From Tretioscincus oriximinensis (taxonomy: Eukaryota; Chordata; Lepidosauria; Squamata; Gymnophthalmidae): a stretch of DNA of 64,000 nucleotides. The stretch spans positions 3,331,068-3,395,067 of the forward strand of contig JAJVDF010000028.1 in NCBI GenBank assembly GCA_022410635.1, written 5' to 3'. Within the stretch, counting starts at the first letter, position 1. Every line of letters begins with the position of its first letter. The notes under the pieces are model-generated. The model was given only the letters and a program-made list of their open reading frames with translations, was not told the origin of the DNA and searched no databases. Of this stretch, positions 48,841-60,120 are shown piece by piece. The position numbers and the translations under genes were made by a program.

Positions 48841-49032
48841 TTCAGAGTAATAGCCGTGCTAGTCTAGTAGAAATTCTATCAAAGGAGTTAGTAGCACTTT
48901 GAGACTAACTTGAGAAAAGTGGGTGGCATAAGCTTTCATAGAAACATCTGAAGAAGTAGACATGTCTACGAAAGCTTATGCCACCCACTTTTCTCAAGGT
49001 GGTCTCAAAGTGCTACTAGCTCCTTTGATGGA
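48841..49032. mobile_element. Foldback retroposon family F, longest copy, with hammerhead-like core
   Basis: Bounded by exact 13-bp direct repeats CTTTCTAGTAAAG (48828-48840 and 49033-49045), i.e. target-site duplications. It begins TTCAGAGTAATAGCCGTGCT. Arms of about 66 bases (about 48880-48945 and 48962-49028) are inverted copies. At the centre lies CTGAAGA (48948-48954), an A, the self-complementary GTAGACATGTCTAC (48956-48969), GAAA (48970-48973) and GCTTATGC (48974-48981). CUGANGA - stem II - GAAA is the hammerhead core order; GC-UUAU-GC could be stem III. The next bases are CA rather than a UH cleavage pair and no stem I is seen, so this copy is unlikely to be active. Confidence 0.75.
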
Positions 49033-49045
49033 CTTTCTAGTAAAG

Positions 49046-50706
49046 GTAAGGGCAGCCAGAATTCAAGGCAGAATGTCAGCTTGGTCTGAAACTTCCTAAG
49101 GAGCAGTTAATGGTTTTCTTACTTGAAGTCTGGCTGAAAGAGTATCCAAGTCTTCCTAGTCATTTATATCTCATCCTAATGATCTGATTATTTCTGCATA
49201 TTAATAGCAATGAAGAATCAAAGGAACTGAATTTCCATCAGCATTTGTTCTTAAATTCATACACACAATCACACTCAGAACTGCTGGCACTAAATTTCAT
49301 TATTATATAGGCATAAAGCACTCACGTAAAATATTATTTTCAAGAAGCTCACTGCCAAAGACTTGATTTATACTAGTAAAATGTGGCTTATTCAGCCTCT
49401 AGTGGGCCTTCAGGTACATTATATAATTGCAATACTGCTAACAAAAACCAGCATCAGTTTTCTTCAGTTTAAGGTAGAAGCAATATCTGAACTCCCTTGT
49501 GTTTTTGTGTCATGCCATAAATCTCTAAAATGGGTGCGTTTCATTCTTTAAACACAGTCAGATTCTGTTGCTAATGGTACTTGAAAGCTTGTGGTTCCAG
49601 ATTTAGACCCAAATATCTCCCATTTTTATTGCTATTTGTTTTGAAGCATTTTCAGTGGCCTTAAATTTTAGTACTTTGGAGGTAACCTTCTGTAGCATTG
49701 CATTTGAGGAAATATTTCATTATGTATAATGTCAATTTTATTTATGTGCATTTCATTTTGATCGCAACCATAAAACTGTATTTTTAAATGTCAATAATAA
49801 TTTCCATCACAGAAGAATTAAGTGAAGGGCAAAACACATTCAGAAATCTGATAACTCTATTTAAAACTGCTCTCAGCATTCGCATACAAGGCCATTTATA
49901 AAAGCTATATAAAAGCGTGAAATGACTTCATGCGATAAAGTCCATTTGTAATGGTGATAACTTGGGAAGCTCCTTTTTTTCCACCTGGATGACATTTAGT
50001 CATTATTTCCTAAGAACATCTTGAAGGATATGTACAGTATATATGTAAGATACCTCAAGATATAGGTTAAAACCTATAATTCTCCAAGGACTATATTGGG
50101 AATAGCACACATAATTGTGGGACTCCCAATAGAGCACTATCATAATTTTACTATTACAGGAAATCTGGAAATGATGGAGGGTTTTCTGTAAAAGCAATAC
50201 TATTTACCTGTTTGCTGTGATTTTTCCCCCAGTTATTTTAGAAAGACGAGCATGAGAAAAAAACAAACCAAAGGGAAGTGAGTGAACACTCGTACAATCT
50301 GCCAAATGTGGAATTGGTTTAAAAAGTAGCTATATTCGTCTGGATATCAGAATTTCCAGCAAGAGACCATCAAGAAAGAGGAGGTAGCATTTTCCTAGAT
50401 GAGTCAACTTCTATAGTCTGTGCTATCCAGAATTGCACTTGTTTATGAGTGCTGTTCTTTCTAATTCTCTAAGGTGCTATGTGACCCCCCTCCCCATTTG
50501 CTAAAAAGCATGTAATGCTTATTATGGGGCTGTGAAGCCATTTCTTCCACAAATAGCCTCTAACTGGACTGTTCCCACAAGGTAAGGGGGGAAACTGCTT
50601 AGGTTCCTATCTGTGGTGCTTATAATACACAAAAAAACCCCTCTTTGCTATACGATACTTTTTTTTTACTGTTTATACTGCAGCAGGCATTAGTGACTAG
50701 TTACCT
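49046..50706. other. Unique DNA, no gene seen
   Basis: AT-rich with no recognised repeat. The 49.70-49.97 kb part has the texture of conserved non-coding DNA, but I have no direct evidence. Confidence 0.35.
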
Positions 50707-50962
50707 ATAAGGATATGAGAAAATAAGAGAAGCCCTGTTGAATTGGACTTCACTTCCCAGCATTCTGACTTGTTCAGTGGGCCATCAGTTGCACCTGGAT
50801 GCTGACAAGCAGAAGGCAGAAACCTCCCCTCTTCTTGACTCTCAACAAATGGCATTTCAGGAATACTACCCGTTGTTACATCCCAGAGTCAGTATCAAAA
50901 CATCCATCCTAATACAGCAGCTACCAAAGCATTTGGCTTTCATGAATTTATCTATTCCTACT
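50707..50962 (-). mobile_element. CR1 3' UTR fragment, diverged
   Basis: Minus-strand CR1 tail from GAGAAAATAAGAGAAGCCCT to the block CATGAATTTATCTATTCCTA. It belongs with the 44.3- and 52.0-kb subfamily (GAATTGGACT type) and is more decayed than either. Confidence 0.75.
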
Positions 50963-52005
50963 TATGTAGGGTTGCCATAATCTAAGTGTCCAAAACCGCG
51001 ACACAATTAAGAAATTGTTCTTCCCCTCACAATGGGGCGCACACACACACACACATCTTCTGCACTCAGCAAAGGAGGCGAGGTGCGCTCTGCCTTTTAT
51101 AGCAGGTGTGAAACCTTGCCTCCTGTAGAGGAGCACTACAGCATGCTCCAAGGGTCTTTCCAGGACCTAGGAAATGTTTGGAGCATGCAGCCAACCTGCT
51201 CCTGCTGCCATTCACTCCGTCCTGCAATTCCCCTTTGCCTTATGTATCCAGGATTTTTCCCAAATCCACAAAATTACCGGCCTTCCTGAGACATATGGCA
51301 CCCCTATACTCATGAGAACATTGGGAGATGCTGCTTTAAATGTATTGGGATTTTATGAGCTGTTTTCTGGCAAATTTTCTGTTTTTTAAGCAAGGGTAGG
51401 GAGAAATATAATAGATCAATAGCCTGAAAAGTAATTTAGTAATACACAAACCCTTAACACGACTTCTAACTAAAGACAAATACGTCAGTCCCTGAAGAAG
51501 AGATATGCAAAAAATGTATTCAAAATGATTGAACATCATGGAGTTTTTAATCAAGTGCCCAGTTAAGTTTCTACAAACCTAAGAGTTTGAAATTGGAAAG
51601 GCAAATGCAATTGTTATGATTTTCAGAGTGGGAACTGAACTTCTCTTTGCTTTTCAACCTTTCATATTATGTTCAACTGATTGCATTTCATCTGAAATTC
51701 TGTTCTGGGGAGGAAATATTATCGGTGGTGACTGATGTTACTGAACTACTGATGTGGTGAGAAAGGGGTGAAAATATAATTAAATCTTCACCTTTGATCT
51801 TTCTAAACTTCTCAAAGATAAGTCACAGACCAAAACAGTGTTAGGATTTTTCCACCAATGAGATAAAAAGAAGAATTAGTCATTTTTTTTTAAAAAAGTC
51901 AGTATTCCTTCCTTGTATTTTTGAGTCCACAGTGCCATTTCTATTCAGAAAAAATGGATCAACCAGTCATTGTTGCCTTTGCAGAATGCACTATATAAAG
52001 TCTTA
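50963..52005. other. Unique DNA, no gene seen
   Basis: Contains a short (CA)n run (51037-51054) and otherwise nothing I recognise. Confidence 0.4.
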
Positions 52006-52298
52006 AGAACATAAGAACGTAAGAGGAGCCCTGCTGAATTGGGCTGAAGCCCATCTGGTCCAACATTTTGTTTCACACAGTGGCCCACCAGTTGCACCTG
52101 GGCAGTCTGGGACAGAAGAAGGCAAAATCTTCACCTGTTCCAGACACCCTGCAAATGATATTTCAAGAATGCTACCTGTTGCTCCATCTCTGAGGCAACA
52201 TCAAGACATCCAACCTAGTAGCTGTTTATACCCTTGGTGTCCAAGAACTTATCTAATCCTCTCTTAAAGCTATCCAGGCTGCTAGCTACCACCACTAG
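52006..52298 (-). mobile_element. CR1 3' UTR fragment
   Basis: Starts with the octamer run AAGAACATAAGAACGTAAGA, then GCTGAATTGGGCTGAAGCCC and the standard CR1 3' UTR up to the start of the C-terminal coding region (GCTGCTAGCTACCACC). A short palindrome, GCACTAATGCA/TGCATTAGTGC (52305-52333), sits just past the truncation. Confidence 0.85.
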
Positions 52299-52333
52299 TG
52301 CACTGCACTAATGCAAGGTGTCTGCATTAGTGC

Positions 52334-53070
52334 AAGGAGATTTTGACCTTTTTAAAGAAATTCACCTAATCAGAGTAATAGGTCAGTAGTCACACCTGTC
52401 TACTGGTCCAGATGTCCATCAAATCAGATATAATAGTGGGGTTTTAACCATGTTTGGAGGTTCTCTTAGAAACGCTAAAATCTCTCTTTGCCAAATTGCT
52501 GTCTGAATCATTACTAATATATATGAAATATGTAGATTTACTTTCCTAGCAGTTGATAAAAAGACCTTTACTGTTGGTGCAAAGCATAAATAAAAGAAAG
52601 GAACTGCTCTGAAATATATGAAAACCCAAATTTTAAAACCATTTGAAGAGATATTCAAGCACTGAGCTCTAATAAATATTATAAGATGGTTCAACACATT
52701 CATGCCATTATAAAGCAGGTTATAAATTAGAATGCAAGCCACAATTTAGTAGTAAACTCAGGCAACAAAGAAAATATAGTGTGAAAAAATGTTTATGGAT
52801 TCCATTAATCATTAGATTTATAGAAGATATTCTTTAGAAATAGAAAAATTCTTAGCCAGTAGAGCTTAATGTTTCATTCTACCTATCAAAGCTATTGCAG
52901 AATATCAATCATGGTTGAACCTGGAAGGCATACTGTATTCCTTTATGTTATTTCATCTAGGAAAAAAACCTAATACTTTTAATCTATCTCTTGATTGAAG
53001 TGCTTTATTGGAGGAGCAAGAAATAGCACAATCATTTGTCTTTTTTATATAGCTCCTCCCAGATTTGCAT
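52334..53070. other. Unique DNA, no gene seen
   Basis: AT-rich without recognised features; the 107-codon minus-strand frame at 52419-52742 has no motif. Confidence 0.4.
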
Positions 53071-53294
53071 TAAGAACATAAGAACATATGAAGAGCCATA
53101 CTGGATCAGGTCACAGCCCATCTAGTCCAGCATTCTGATTCACACAGAGGCCCACCAGATGCACCTGGGCAGTCTGAACATAGGGAAGCAAAATATGCAT
53201 TTTGACTCCCTGCAACGTTCATGACTCCCTGCAAATGGTTTTTCAGGAGTCCTGCCTGTTGCTCCATCCCGGAGGCAACATCCAGACATCCATC

Positions 53295-54470
53295 CTAGTA
53301 CCTATTTATACCCTTGGTATCCATAAACCTGTCTAGTCCTGCCTTGAAGCTATCCAAGCTGTTAGCTACCATTTCCTCTTCAGGAAGTAAATTCCACAGG
53401 CCGATGACACTCTGGGTGAAAAAATACTTTCCTTTGTCTGTTTTCACTTTTCTACCCATCATTTTTAAGGAGTGCCCTCTGGTCCTAGTGTTGTGTGATA
53501 GAGAAAACATTTTTTCTCTAATCACCCTATCCATCCCATGCATGACTGTGTACACTTCAGTCAGATCACTTCTCAAACTTCGCTTTTCAATGCTGAAGAG
53601 ACCCAGATGTTGCTGCCTCACTTCATAAGGGAGGTGCTCCAGACCCTTGATCATTTTTGTTGCCCTTTTCTGCACCTTCTCTAGTTCCACAATATCCCTT
53701 TTAAGATGTGGTGACCAGAAGTGAACACAGTATTCCAAATGTGGCCTCACCACAGATTTATACAGAGGCAAAACAACATTTGCTGACTTGTTTTTAATTC
53801 CTTTCCTAATTATCCCCAACATGGAATTTGCTTTTTTTGCCTGCTGCTGCACACTGGGTTGACATCTTCATCGAACTGTCCACCAACACTCCAAGAATCT
53901 TTTCTTGCTCGGTCACAGAAAGGTGGTAGTAGTAGTTGGGGTTCTTTGCCCCAATGTGCATGACCTTGCACTTGCTTAAATTGAAGTGCATTTGCCACTT
54001 NGATNCCCACTCACCCAATTTCAATAGATNACTCTGGAGTGCCTTACAATCATTTTCAGTTTTCACTACCCTGAACAGTTTAGTGTCATCAGCAAAATTG
54101 GTTACTTCAGTATTTATTTCGGTATCCAGATCATTTATAAATATTGAAAAGCAAAGACNGCTAGGGTACCCTACTTCTTACCTCTTTCCACTCAGAGAAC
54201 TGTCAATTTATTACTAATCTGTTTTCTATNTTTTAGCCAGTTTCCAATCCAGGACAAAGTCNGTCCTCTTATACCATGAGCGCAGAGGTTTTTTTTAGAA
54301 GCCTTTGATGAGGGACATTATTAAAAGCTTTCCGAAAATCTAGATAGACAATATCAACTGGATCCACTTTATCTATATGTTTGGTAACACTNTCAAAGAA
54401 TTCTAACGAGTTAGTAAGGCATGATTTACCTTTGCAGAAGCCATGCTGAGTTTCATTCAGCAATGTGTGC
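53295..54470 (-). pseudogene. CR1 ORF2 remnant: reverse transcriptase
   Basis: The 185-codon frame 53852-53295 keeps the CR1 C-terminal domain: RPHLEYCVHFWSPHLKRD, VQKRATKMIKGLEHL, KYFFTQSVIGLWNLLPEE and the final FMDTKGINRY before the stop. A frameshift near 53810-53850 (in the Gln/Ala-rich CAAAAKK region) moves to the frame with LQ-LNLSKCKVMHIGAKNPN. Further 5', the FADDTKLF catalytic box is encoded at about 54075-54105, and HGFCKGKSCLTNSLEF with VYLDFRKAFNNVPHQRLL at 54269-54463 gives the earlier RT motifs. The catalytic FADD is intact as read, but the frame is broken several times. Confidence 0.85.
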
Positions 54471-55318
54471 TTCTNATGTGTTTAGTAATTTTGTNCTTAA
54501 TTANGGTTTCNAACACTTTACCTGGAACTGATGTTAAACTGACGGGTCTATAATTTCTGGGATCACCCCGGGATCCNTTTTTGAAGATTGGTGTTACGTT
54601 AGCTACCCTCCAAGCTACTGGTACTATGCCTGATTTTAAGGAAAGATTAAATATTTTGGTTAGAAGTTCAGCAATTTCACATTTGAATTCTTTAAGAATT
54701 CTTGGCTGAATGCAGTGTGGCCCTGGGGATTTATTAATGTTCCGCTTATTAAGGTTAGCAAGGACCTCCTCTCTTGTTATCTCTATCCAGTTTAATTCCT
54801 CTGCTGTTCTTCCTGAGAATACTAAATCTGTTGCAGGTAAATANCCTCTGTCTTCTTCATTTAATCTCTCTGCAATCTCGACGTCCTCCTTGATTATGAC
54901 TTTTTATCCATTGCTATCNAGTGGTCCGACTGCTTTCCTGGTAGGATTCTTATTTCTGATGTATTTGAAAAAGTCCTTATTATTTNTTTTAATATTCTTT
55001 GCATTGTGCTCCTCAAAGTTTTACTTCGCATCCCNGACTACCACCTTGCATTTGGTTTGCTACAGTTTGTGCTCCCTTCTGTTCTCCTCACTAGGATAAG
55101 CCTTCCACTTTTTAAATGAGTTTCTCTTCATTCTAATGACTTCCCTTACTGCAGAGGTAAGCTATACGCGTGTCTTCTTGCACTTGGTGGGACCCTTTCT
55201 TCTCTTGGGAATGCATTTTATTTGAGCTTCCAATATTGTATTTACAAACAATTTCCACACTTTATGAAGGGACTGGACTTTTCTCACTTTCCCTTTTAAT
55301 TTTCTTTTTACCTTTTTC

Positions 55319-55760
55319 CTAGTTTTGGTCACTTGACAATTTTCTATCCANGTTGAAGTTGAAAGTTATTGTATTGTGGTCACTGTTTCCTATGGGATCA
55401 GCTACAGTTACATTTTGTATCCTGGTTGGTTCTAAAATCACCTGCTCTAGGAAGCAATCATTTAGCATGTCTAAGAACTTTATTTCTATTTCATGATTTG
55501 GACAAGGGTTTGCCCAATCAATGTGTGGATAATTGAAGTTTCCCATTATTACTACCCTTTCCTTTTGGGAAGCTTCAATGACCTCATGTTCCAAATGAGT
55601 ATCACTTTCAGATGTTTGGTTAGGAGGCCAGTAGCATACTCCCAATATTAGACTTGTTTTCTGACCTGATATTATCCAAAGTGCTTCTGTGGATGGATCC
55701 ATTTTACCTAGAAATTCCAGTTTGTAGGATTCAATCTCTTCTTTAACATACAAGGCTACA
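55319..55760 (-). pseudogene. CR1 ORF2 remnant: APE-type endonuclease
   Basis: The 144-codon minus-strand frame has LILGVCYWPPNQTSESD, then VVIMGNFNYPHIDWANP (about 55513-55550) and IGNSDHNTITFNF (about 55360-55390). These match the CR1 endonuclease blocks (Y-PP, GDFN, SDH). The GDFN aspartate reads N here, which would harm catalysis; the terminal SDH histidine is kept. The N-terminal part of the domain, upstream of 55760, is fragmented. Confidence 0.8.
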
Positions 55761-56282
55761 TCACTACCAGGTCTCCCTTTCCTATCTTTTCCGTATAGTT
55801 TGTAACCTGGGATTACTATATCCCATTAGTTTTCTTCTGTCCACCAGGTTTCAGTTATGCCAGTAATATTGACATTATTGTAATTCATTAAGCATTCCAA
55901 CTCCCCTATTTTTGCTCAGAGGCTTCTGGCATTTGCATACAGGCATTTATATGCCCTTCTCCAGTGCAAGTTTGGCCCTGTATATTTGTGAGAAACCACA
56001 GTTTGCTCATTACAGTTTTTTATTTGTATATTACATCCGGGGTTTCCCTCCGATACTATATTATCTGCATAATTCTGTTCCTCAGCAATTACATTTACAT
56101 TTACGGCTTTCCCCCAGATAGTTTAAAAGCTGCTCTGCAACCTTTTTAATATTAAGTGCCAGCTGACTGGTTCTATCTTGGTTCAAGTGCAACCCGTCCC
56201 TTTTATACAGGTATGGCCTGTCCCCAAATATCCCCCAGTTCCTGACAAATCTAAATCCTTTTTCACAACACTACAGCCTCAT

Positions 56283-56880
56283 TCACGCATTAAAGCTTCT
56301 AATCTCTGCCTGTGTAGCTGGTTCTGCGCGTGGAACAGGTAGCATTTCAGAAAATGCTACCTTGGAGGTCCTGGATTTCAATCTTCTACCTAGCAACCTA
56401 AATTTGGCTTCCAGGACTCCCCGTTTAGCTCTGCCAATGTCGTTGGTACCAACATGTACCACAACACCTGGCTCCACCCCAGCACTAATACCCTATCTAG
56501 ATGTAGCGTGGTGTCCGCAAACTTAGTACCCGGCAGGCAAGTTACCATGTGGTCATCATGCCCATCACATATCCTCCTTCCTATATGCCTAAGAATTGAA
56601 TCGCCCACTACAAGAAGCCCTCCTCCCACCACCCTTGTAGAACTATCCTCGATGCAAGGNAAGCTGTCCTTCTTCCTCGCTCTGATGTCCTCTCTGCCCG
56701 AGACNCCCATTCTCTAAGGCAGCTGGAGGACTACACTCCTGGGAGTGGAATNCTCCTACTGCATCCCTGGAGGTCTTGTCCTGATGCCTATTTCTGTCTC
56801 TCTGCTTCTCCAGGTCAGCTACCTTGGCCTCAAGGGAAGAAACACGTTCCCTTAGAGCCAGGAACTCCTTGGCTCATTAA
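56283..56880 (-). pseudogene. CR1 ORF1 remnant: coiled coil plus SGNH-type esterase domain
   Basis: From the 5' side, about 56876-56790 reads EFLALRERVSSLEAKVADLE, a clear heptad coiled coil. Then LLVVGDSILRHIGRRICDGH (about 56625-56565) supplies the GDS nucleophile block of SGNH hydrolases. After a frameshift, VVVHVGTNDIGRAKRG (about 56467-56420) supplies the GTND block. CR1 ORF1 proteins commonly carry this esterase and a coiled coil. Two overlapping frames (56710-56390 and 56477-56283) show the frameshift. Confidence 0.8.
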
Positions 56881-56915
56881 TTAAGCTCATTAAACTGCCT
56901 CTTCACCATAGGTTT

Positions 56916-59419
56916 AATTTGCTATGACTTTTAAATCCAGGAAAAACTGTTTGCAATACCCCCACCTACCCTCAATTTTCCATGCTGTTTCCTGTTTCCC
57001 TGTTACATCCCTTTGTCTTCTTTTGACATTGCATGTCCNATAAGTCATTACTATAATTCCCAGCATTCTCTGAGCTGAGAGCCAATGAAATTTTACAACT
57101 AGAGTTAAAGTCTCACAAGATTTACCATATTCTTGTTATTGAATGCCCTGCAAAGGCTATTTATTGGATTTTAGAAAGGTCCAATACGAAATTGGAGTAA
57201 CAGCATTGGATGGAAAATCCAAGACCACGGGACATTTTAGCGAATGGCTCCTTAAAGTTGGGTAAATTTGTGCTGCAAATTCTAGATGATGGTATCATCT
57301 TGGTAAAGATTCTTAGTGTGGATACAACTTTAGACTGTTGGGGGTGGGGAGTCACAACCCATAATAACATTGATGCTAATGTGGATCCCAGAAGATTTCA
57401 TTAGCTCCATCATAGACCTGCCTTTGAGATAAGGTTAAAAATAGTACCACATATGTTCCATTATCGAGATCACAGCAGACAGGTTGCTACAGCATACAAG
57501 GAGCCGGGAACAAAGGTTATTTGCACACCATGCTTTTCTACCAATCAGGATGTCCCAACACAAGTGCTAAGTGTTTTTCAGTAGTCGATNCGCAATAAAT
57601 GCCTTTTTTCTGGAATAAACTATTGCTCACATATTCAGGCATCATTCTGAATAACCGCCATATTCTCGTGTATGTGTGTGCACAAATTAGACACGAGATG
57701 ATAAAACAGTCGAGAACAAAGCAGTTGTTTCTACTGGCTATTGTGATTAAAAATCACACTCGGACTGCACTGTGATGAAATCAGTGAGCAATGTTATGGA
57801 ACTGTTGTCTTGGAATTTACATGTTTGGTGTGCATGGACTATACCATTGTAGCATGATGTAAATTTATTAACCAGAGCCAAAGTTGATTTATTTCTGATT
57901 AATATGAAAATGATGAAAACGACCAGGGAAGGGCAGCAGATTTAACAATTATAAGATTACAATGAACTTGTACAATTTTAGAAATGACATTGTTTTGAAA
58001 AACTGCTGGCAGAAGATACATTGTTCTGAGGGCAGCCTCTGATTCACATAGTGTGATCTATGTGCATGGCTGCTAGGATGCTATTTCATAGGCTTACAGC
58101 AGATTTATGAGATGTGGGTATCAAGGCTGTTTGTGGTTGGAGCATTTGTATGAGTTCTGATTCTGTTATTCTCTATTATCCAGAATCTATTACACAGAAA
58201 CTGTTTAGCCTTTTTTTCAGATTTCCCCTTCTTGTCATTGATCAAGAGCTGAATGAGCTTCAATTGATCAATGAAAAAGAACCAGTTTAAAAAGGAAAAA
58301 TGCTGATTCAAAACAGTTACTATAGCCTAAAGTCTTTTAGTTGTGTATTTTCAGTCCTTTCAAATGTAGCATACTAGATGGTTTTCCTTTCAAAGAACAT
58401 TTTTCATATTTTGCTATAAATCCTACTAGATGTCATAATGGATCCTGTATTACATTTTAGCAATCGCATATGCTGCCCTATTGTCAGCTGCGTGTGAATG
58501 CAGATGACAATAGGTGTTGGTGAATGGTGAATGGTGTTACACTAGCAACATTTATACTTCTGTCACTCAGATATCACAAATCAGCTGTGTTTTTTGTGTT
58601 GTTCCATACCCAGTTTTAAAATGGATGTGCTTCAGTTTCAGATGCCATCCCATTTCCAGACAGCAAAAACAGAAAACTGAGTGGCATCTGTCAAAGCAGT
58701 AACTATAGCATCCTAGGATTGATAAGCAGGATAGATGCCACTAAGTGTCAGTTACAGTACCACTTTGAATTGTGAGCTATTATATTAGGCATTCCATAAT
58801 ACACACATATACTTATCATCCATGCATTTCAATGGCATGGAAATGAATAATATGTCATACTGATCTTGGTCTATTTCCTCTCTGCCCATTGTTCAGTGTG
58901 CAATTTGTGCAGCACCATTCATATCTGGTGGCAGATTCAGTTTCTAATAGAAAAGGGTCAACTCACAATGCTAGAGGAGTGTAAGGACTGTGGCAAATTT
59001 CAGACATTGCTTGTGATGTCAATCTGGCAAAGCAATAATGGTATTCTCTCTTGAGTGGTTCCAGGTATCAACTGTTCTGATTTAATAAACAGCAAGAATA
59101 ACAATGGGACCAGTGTTGGTTGTCTGCATGGATAAAGGTTTTTTTTAAGGCAAATTTATGACAGTCAGGACTATCAATGGCTATTAGTCTACTGGTAACA
59201 TGACTGCCTCTGGCAATAGAAGAAAATATGTTCTGAAGACTAGCTGGGAGACTNTAACAGCAAACCATGTTCTTGTGTCATACTAGATTGTTTCCATTCT
59301 CAGGCTACATTCCCATTAGAACTTAAAATCTGTTTTTTACTCCCTTTTAATCGTTCNACAATGAAAGCGAAGTAAGGGCTTAATTTTACCTGAACATTCC
59401 CTGAGCATTCATTCCACCT
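56916..59419. other. Unique DNA, no gene seen
   Basis: About 2.5 kb without recognised repeats. The open frame 57210-57404 has no known domain. The 57.7-58.1 kb portion is dense non-repetitive AT-rich sequence of unknown role. Confidence 0.35.
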
Positions 59420-59760
59420 TAGCGTCCGGATTGCCGTGAGCTGAGAGTGCTCAATGACTCTCTTTCAACATGCTGCAGGTGGTGGAAAAACGTCTTTGAG
59501 CTGCTGAGCCTAGAAGGAATGCCAAACAAAAGAGCCCCTAGCCCCCGCTCTCTCTCTCGCTTTTCGTTGCCTGATCTCCCGCCGACAGAGTGCAAGTGGC
59601 TCGAATTACAAAAAGGAGCATCGACAATGCAATTTCATCAGGAACTGTGAAGCAGAAANCTGTGGTGTGCATTTAGAGCGACACTNCAGCACTTCTGAGC
59701 CTGTTTTTATGGTAACACAGTCGGAACGATGGGCTTTGGCTTCGCAGTCCTGAGGCAATG
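59420..59760. promoter_or_regulatory. CpG-enriched unique patch, possible regulatory element
   Basis: By eye I count roughly 15-18 CpG dinucleotides in about 340 bases, far denser than the neighbouring kilobases. Clusters include GCGTCCGGATTGCCG, CTCGCTTTTCGTTGCC and CCCGCCGACAG. The sequence is not similar to any repeat in the window. CpG retention in otherwise CpG-poor vertebrate DNA suggests germline hypomethylation, as at promoters, enhancers or unmethylated conserved elements. A 67-codon plus-strand frame (59447-59650) crosses it but resembles no protein I know. The regulatory role is inference. Confidence 0.35.
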
Positions 59761-59907
59761 CGTTCGCAGCCTCAGATAGTTGACTTCTAGGATAATTTCT
59801 ATACCATGCATGGAAGTATTTGATAACAGTTTTGGCCAGGTTTCTTGAAGTAGTGGAGTTGTAGTGTTAACTCCAAAGAAAATATCAAGAGTACAAATAG
59901 CTGCTAG

Positions 59908-60120
59908 GATGGATGTCTTGATACTGGCTCCAAGGTGGAGCAACAGACAGGATTCCTAAAATGCCATTTGCAGGGCATCAAGAATAGCTGAAAAATTTGC
60001 CTTCTTCTGTTCCAGTGTGCCCAGGTGGAATTGGTGGGCCACTGTGTGAGACAGAATGCTGGACTAGATGGGCTGTGGCCTGATTCAGCAGGGCTTCTCT
60101 TGTTTTCTCTTTGGTTCTTA
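59908..60120 (+). mobile_element. CR1 3' end
   Basis: Plus-strand CR1 tail from GCTAGGATGGATGTCTTGAT through GGTGGAGCAACAGACAGG and AGAATGCTGGACTAGATGGG to a decayed terminal TTGGTTCTTAAA. It is the only sizeable plus-strand CR1 copy in the right half of the window. Confidence 0.85.

Larger units (their letters stand above)
53071..56915 (-). mobile_element. CR1 LINE, nearly full length (about 3.8 kb)
   Basis: One continuous minus-strand CR1 with all parts in order: 3' octamers and UTR (53071-53294), RT (53295-54470), a less clear RT/linker portion (54470-55318), APE endonuclease (55319-55760), linker, then ORF1 with esterase motifs and coiled coil (56283-56880). Full CR1 elements are about 4.5 kb, so the 5' UTR and some ORF1 sequence are missing. 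Many n, stops and frameshifts show it is inactive. It is the longest mobile element in the window. Confidence 0.9.

Noticed and set aside
54710..55099. 129-codon plus-strand open frame
   Set aside because: Shadow of the minus-strand CR1 coding region.
59447..59650. Possible exon in the CpG-rich patch
   Set aside because: An acceptor-like CTGCAG precedes part of it, but the peptide matches no family I know and no donor is convincing.
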